Shown here: one piece after another, positions 59,701 through 64,000 of the stretch
How positions within the stretch are numbered: the first letter of the stretch is position 1
Layout: every line of letters begins with the position of its first letter
Assembly (NCBI GenBank): GCA_039105265.1
Contig: JAPFFF010000024.1
Coordinates: 806,001-870,000, forward strand
Length of the DNA: 64,000 nucleotides
Direction of reading: 5' to 3'
Source of the DNA: Tritrichomonas musculus
Taxonomy: Eukaryota > Parabasalia > Tritrichomonadida > Tritrichomonadidae
Position numbers and translations under genes: made by a program
Notes under the pieces: model-generated
The model's database searches: none
Seen by the model: only the letters and a program-made list of their open reading frames with translations
Told to the model about the DNA's origin: nothing

Positions 59701-61564
59701 TGGCGAAATATATAGTAGAGGGGAATATGTAACAAGAGATATCAATAAAGCAATTCATTTCTATTTACTTGCTGCAAATCAAAATCATCCAAATGCACAG
59801 TTTACTCTTGGATTTATATTTGAGTTTAGTAAATTCGTCTCAAGAGATATTGAAAAATCAATTCTCTACTATTCACTTGCAGCCAAACAAAATCATTCAC
59901 AAGCACAATATAATCTTGGATTACTTTATTTCAATGGTTTTAAAGTTAAACAAGATTATGCAAAAGCAAAAGAATATTTTTTATTGGCATTAAGAAATAA
60001 GTGTGATTTGGCTTTAATGAGTTTAGGCGATTTAAATTATGAATTGAAAGATTATTATGAAGCACAAAGATATTATCAATTGTCAATAGAAAAAAATAAC
60101 TCAGAATCAATTTTCCAAATTGGCAAAATGCATTTCGAAGGTAAATGTGGCCAAAAAGATTATCTTAAAGCCAAGTATTATTTTGAACAGGCAGCAAATA
60201 AAAACAATTCAAAAGCATTATATTATTTAGGAGAACTTTATTATTATGGGCATGGAGTAGAACAAAACTATTTAAAATCTATTGAATATTATAAACAATC
60301 AGCTAATCATTCAAATGCAAACGCATATTTTAAATTGGGAAAGATCTATATGGAAGGAAAAGGAGTCCGACAGGATTTTTTAAAAGCGAAAACTTTTTTT
60401 GAATTTTCAATATTTAATAATAATCCAGATGCACTTTTTTATTTAGGCCTATTTTATTCTTCTGGTAATATTTTCAAGATAAATATTCCTATGGCTATAT
60501 TCTACTTTTTAGAATCTATAAAGATACATAAGGACCAAGTTCTAATATACAATTATATCGACAATTTTTATTCGATTGAAAATATATATAACAATTATTA
60601 TTATCATTCACATAATGATCTTGGATTGTTATACATAACCGAATATAATAAATATTCAGAAGGAAATAAATACATCAAAGAAGCAGCATTCGCTGAATAT
60701 CCTTTTGGTCAAAACAACTTTGGAATTCTTAACGAGTTTTATTCAAAAAATATTGGAAATGCAGAACACATGTACAAAAGATCATCTGAACATCATTTTG
60801 CATTAGCTGAATTCAACCTTGGCCGTTTAAAAGAAAAACAGGGGAAAATTGAAGAATCTATTGAATACTTCATAAAAGCTTCACAAGATGAAGATTTGCC
60901 TTTAGTATTTCATAATTTTGAGCATCATGACAAACGACTTGAAATATCCAAAATGTTCATCATTTGCTTGACAAATTTGATTCTTTCTAAATATTACTTT
61001 AAATCAAATCCTACTGAATCGAAATTTTATTTCATCAAGTCATTTTCAAAACTCAAAACAAAAATTATATATTCACAAGACAAGAAATATTTTTTCAAAT
61101 TGAAAATTATCCCTGGAGATACCATTAGCTTATTCACATATCTCCAAAAATATATTTTTAATTATCCTTTGTTCAATCTCCATAACCAAACAAACTTAAA
61201 TTCATCTATTGAAAAATATTTACAATCTGTAAAATTAAACAATATTCAAGCAAATGATGAAATAAATATTGAATTTGAAAATCCATCTAAAATAAAAGAA
61301 AATAATGACAAAGATGATGCAATAATCATTGATGAGATAGGGAATTTATTTGATTTCATTATTTCGAACACAGAAACTAAAAATATTTTTGAAATTGAAA
61401 TCGATAAAATCATTCATATCATGGAAGAAATTATATACACCAAGCCATATCCGATTTTATTTGGTCGAATCAGAATTTTTGGGCAAAAGAAAAAGAATAA
61501 AGAAGAAATTTATCCCTACATGAAGGAAATAAATGAATTGTTTTATAAGGGTTTTGAGTTATAA
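56701..61564 (+). pseudogene. Protein kinase with long Sel1-repeat tail, split by one frameshift
   Basis: ATG 56701 opens a 494-codon frame; a unique N-terminal region (1-195) precedes a kinase domain (about 200-450) with GFGS loop, Lys in VIKKI (about 230), YRDLKPNN (Asp319), VIDFDRM in place of DFG (Asp337) and YTAPEVH. Near 58137-58155 the frame shifts, and a second frame of about 1,140 codons carries more than twenty 36-residue Sel1 repeats (YFTLAANQNHPDAQ..LGVIY then GEY..RDINKAI). Such kinase-Sel1 proteins are typical of trichomonads and probably act in signalling. Only one lesion is seen, so a sequencing error or recent loss are both possible. Confidence 0.82.
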
Positions 61565-61702
61565 TAGATTTTTTTATATAAAAACTATCGTTATTCAAAT
61601 TTGAAATTTTGTATTTAATCAGAATATAATTATAATTGTTACTTTCTTTTAATATAGCTACTCATGCTTTATTTCAAACTTTTTTTTTCTGATGTATGAT
61701 AC

Positions 61703-61720
61703 AAGGTCAATATTGACCTT
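61703..61720. repeat. Perfect 18-bp palindrome between convergent genes
   Basis: AAGGTCAATATTGACCTT is its own complement. It lies between the 3' ends of the kinase-Sel1 gene and the DUF3447 gene. A role in 3'-end formation is possible but untested. Confidence 0.7.
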
Positions 61721-61835
61721 AACCTCCGGAATCAATAAGTATCAGAGGCGATAAGCATTCCCAAAAAAAAAAATCTTTTATCATATATCAGAATTGTTTT
61801 ATTGAAAATGAAATCAAGCCCTTAAACAATAATCT

Positions 61836-63593
61836 TTAATGATAGTCAATTTTCGTTTGTTCTGGGCAGAGTAAGTATTCTTTGGTCACTTCATTTTGAA
61901 GGGAAACTGGAATTGCAGCATGTGCCAGTGAAGTGCACTTTTCGAAGATGTTTTTGCCGATTTTTTTCACAGACGAAGGAATCACAATATCTTCCAGCGC
62001 CGAGCACTCAAAGAAGCAGCATTTCCCGATCGACACGAGTGAAGAATTATACTCGAATGTGATCTTCTTGAGTGCCTTGCATTTCCCGAATGCGAAGTTT
62101 CCGATTGACTTCACTGAAGCAGGAATTTCAATCTCTTTCAAGAAAACCATACCATAAAACATGCCGTTATTCAAACTTAGAAAAGATGCTGGCTTTTTGA
62201 ATACGATTTCCTCCAGGTGGGGACATTGAGTGAAGATGTTTGGTTCGAAACTCTTCACTTTGTTATAAATGACTAATTTTGTCGCATAAGGACTTTTCCA
62301 TAAATAGCGACTGTCAACAATTTGTTGATCCCCTAAAAACTCAATGTTGATTACATCTCGATATTCTTGTGCAACAACATCAAAACCATAATATCCTCTA
62401 CCATAGGCGTATTTAACCATTCCTGCGACATCTACGTTGTTCATTCTCATTGCCACTTTGTAAGCTTCATTCAAAGATGAGTAATCAGAAGGCAGATTTT
62501 CATAGAAGAGTTCATAAATGTCATTCTTGCAGATGTAATAAAAGACAGACTTATTGATCGTCGTAGGAAAATACTCAAAATTCAGCCATCTGACACTTTT
62601 GTCCAAATTTGGATCGGACACGAAATTGTTCTTGAAATACTCACTCAAATGGAAGGAGTGACACTTCAATGTTTCGTCAAAAGAAAGCTGATTGAAATAT
62701 TCAACAGAGAGATCTTCTTTGTCAACAAACTCTTCAACATGATGAATCATGTCTGCGTTATTTGAATGAATTGCAAACTTCATCAATGACGGTTGAACTT
62801 TGACATTATTCATTCTCAAAAAGTTGAAGATTTTGACAGAACCGTAAAAGGCAGCATACTCAATTAACGTGGGCAATATTTTTTTGTTTAATAATGGATT
62901 CGTCTCAAAAATTGATCGTTGAATACGACCGTTTAATTGAATGCAGTTTTTGGTAGCATATTCAATAAATTTATCAACTGAATCTTCACGAATTAGCTCA
63001 CAGATTGTCCTGGGGTTTTCACCTTTTAATCGTTCTTTCTCAAAAAGTGGAATATTTGCTGGGTTTTGGATATCTATTTTTTCAATGTAATATATTTTAC
63101 CGCCGATCGATTTGTGATCTTTCTTCCGTAGAAATGGCTGGATTTCCGGAAAGAGATATTCAGCCATGCATTGTTGGTAGTGCCTATTCTTCTCCCTGTA
63201 AAATAATAATCTATCTACCATTTGTTGATCTATTTCTATGATCTTGTTTTGAATGAGAAAAAGAAGAATTTGCTTGTTGTTCTTAAAAGAAATGAATATA
63301 TCAGTAGATGACATGTTTTTCTTGATTGGTACTTGAATTTCTATCAATAACTTTTTAATTTTTTGGAAAAATTTCGGAGTTCTATGATGATTATTTGCTA
63401 TATTGTTGATCATTATAAGAATTTCTTTGTGTGATCCAATATAATCATGATATTTTGTGGGATCTTTGAAATATTGAAGTAAATCTTGAAATTGCTCATC
63501 ATTGCTGCTTTCTTCTTCATTATCGTCTTCTATATAGCGAATAATCTTTTCTTGAATTTCTTTTTTTTTGCTTACGTAGCTGCTATTTTTCAT
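61836..63593 (-). CDS. DUF3447 ankyrin-like protein with BspA-type LRR tail, 585 aa
   Basis: The first 430 residues follow the DUF3447 pattern of trichomonad ankyrin-like proteins (LLFLIQNKIIEID, TLIEYAAFYGSVKIFNFL, SLMKFAIHSNNADMIHHV). Residues about 430-585 are BspA-type repeats (SFEPNIFTQCPHLEEIVF, EIEIPASVKSIGNFAFGKC, DIVIPSSVKKIGKNIFEKC). There is no signal peptide or membrane anchor, so a cytosolic interaction role is more likely than a surface role. It is a complete frame from ATG at 63593. Confidence 0.87.
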   Translation of the reverse strand: MKNSSYVSKKKEIQEKIIRYIEDDNEEESSNDEQFQDLLQYFKDPTKYHDYIGSHKEILIMINNIANNHHRTPKFFQKIKKLLIEIQVPIKKNMSSTDIFISFKNNKQILLFLIQNKIIEIDQQMVDRLLFYREKNRHYQQCMAEYLFPEIQPFLRKKDHKSIGGKIYYIEKIDIQNPANIPLFEKERLKGENPRTICELIREDSVDKFIEYATKNCIQLNGRIQRSIFETNPLLNKKILPTLIEYAAFYGSVKIFNFLRMNNVKVQPSLMKFAIHSNNADMIHHVEEFVDKEDLSVEYFNQLSFDETLKCHSFHLSEYFKNNFVSDPNLDKSVRWLNFEYFPTTINKSVFYYICKNDIYELFYENLPSDYSSLNEAYKVAMRMNNVDVAGMVKYAYGRGYYGFDVVAQEYRDVINIEFLGDQQIVDSRYLWKSPYATKLVIYNKVKSFEPNIFTQCPHLEEIVFKKPASFLSLNNGMFYGMVFLKEIEIPASVKSIGNFAFGKCKALKKITFEYNSSLVSIGKCCFFECSALEDIVIPSSVKKIGKNIFEKCTSLAHAAIPVSLQNEVTKEYLLCPEQTKIDYH

Positions 63594-63847
63594 CTATAAT
63601 ATTTATGAAAAAGTTAATTTTGACAAAACTTTTTGATTACAGTCCAATCCCTCGGTAAGGTATCAATTTAGTGGTTACGGTGTTTTCTGACAGTATTCTG
63701 ATTAAAATAAAAAAAAGAATAGTATGTTTATAAATATTATATGATATAAAGCATAAATTTGATATCATTTTTTCTGACAATGCTTCTTGGTTACTAAAAT
63801 TGAAAGGGTAACCACTTATGAACACTACGGTATATAAAATTTTTAAA
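63594..63847. other. Spacer upstream of the DUF3447 gene
   Basis: About 250 bp of AT-rich sequence in which no convincing gene is seen. Confidence 0.4.
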
Positions 63848-63976
63848 ATGTGTTCAGCATTTAATAGTACTCCATTGATTGCAGCATCATTGAAAGGACA
63901 TACAAAAATTATTCAATTTTTATTAGCACAAATTAACATTAATTGTAAAGACATTTTAGTACTAAAATATTCATGA
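63848..63976 (+). pseudogene. Ankyrin-repeat fragment, 42 aa
   Basis: ATG 63848 starts a short frame with NSTPLIAASLKGHTKIIQFL, a textbook ankyrin repeat, ending at TGA 63974-63976. It is probably a remnant of an ankyrin gene of the DUF3447 class. The gene may be more complete beyond the window edge in another frame. Confidence 0.6.
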
Positions 63977-64000
63977 TATTCAAAATCTTATTTTTTCATG

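Noticed and set aside
63637-63825. 62-aa frame on the - strand
   Set aside because: AT-rich low-complexity translation with no homologue or sensible start context.

Overview
This is AT-rich nuclear DNA of a parabasalid (trichomonad) protist, Trichomonas vaginalis or a close relative. The evidence is a DUF3447 ankyrin-like protein fused to BspA-type leucine-rich repeats, a protein kinase with a long Sel1-repeat tail, a DD34D mariner element, and about 42 kb of Maverick/Polinton DNA. No intron, rRNA gene or CRISPR was seen. The species call is an inference.

Positions 1 to 49,328 are nested, virus-like Maverick elements. The oldest, called D here, survives as two decayed pieces (15711-21493 and 48280-49328). 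Element A (7945-15710, right end at 15710) inserted into a D structural gene. Element B (21494-48279, both ends present, 26.8 kb) inserted into the D helicase gene. Element C (1-7944, right end at 7944) inserted into the major capsid gene of A. A 1.3-kb mariner sits inside B and a 355-bp TTAA-flanked MITE sits inside D. The intact copies in B serve as empty-site references, so most junctions can be placed to the base.

Element B gives the full gene order of the family. From its left end on the + strand it carries a small HUH Rep-like protein, an HNH nuclease, a Ulp1/adenain-like protease, a 122-aa protein, a putative minor capsid protein, a retroviral-type integrase, a packaging ATPase, two small structural-type proteins and the major capsid protein. 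A central group of small genes follows, some on the - strand, with a superfamily 3-like helicase. The right part holds a repeat-rich 404-aa protein, an OTU-like protein, protein-primed PolB, a 220-aa protein on the - strand, and a giant 2100-aa surface- or fibre-like protein. Together these cover replication (PolB, helicase), integration, capsid assembly, maturation and packaging. B is not fully intact: its capsid gene is frameshifted, its helicase has an amber codon, and mariner extends one reading frame.

Element C is a diverged relative with the capsid, ATPase and integrase block, but its end-proximal 1.25 kb lacks the HUH, HNH and protease genes and instead holds tRNA-like remnants.

Positions 49,329 to 64,000 are host-like sequence: a broken hAT transposase, a SNF2-helicase/AAA-ATPase/PD-(D/E)XK fusion, a decayed BspA fragment, a decayed Sel1-repeat gene, a kinase fragment, a frameshifted kinase-Sel1 gene, a DUF3447-BspA gene and an ankyrin fragment. 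Protein-coding starts usually lie just downstream of a TCA or TTTAA tract, consistent with the very short 5' leaders of trichomonads.
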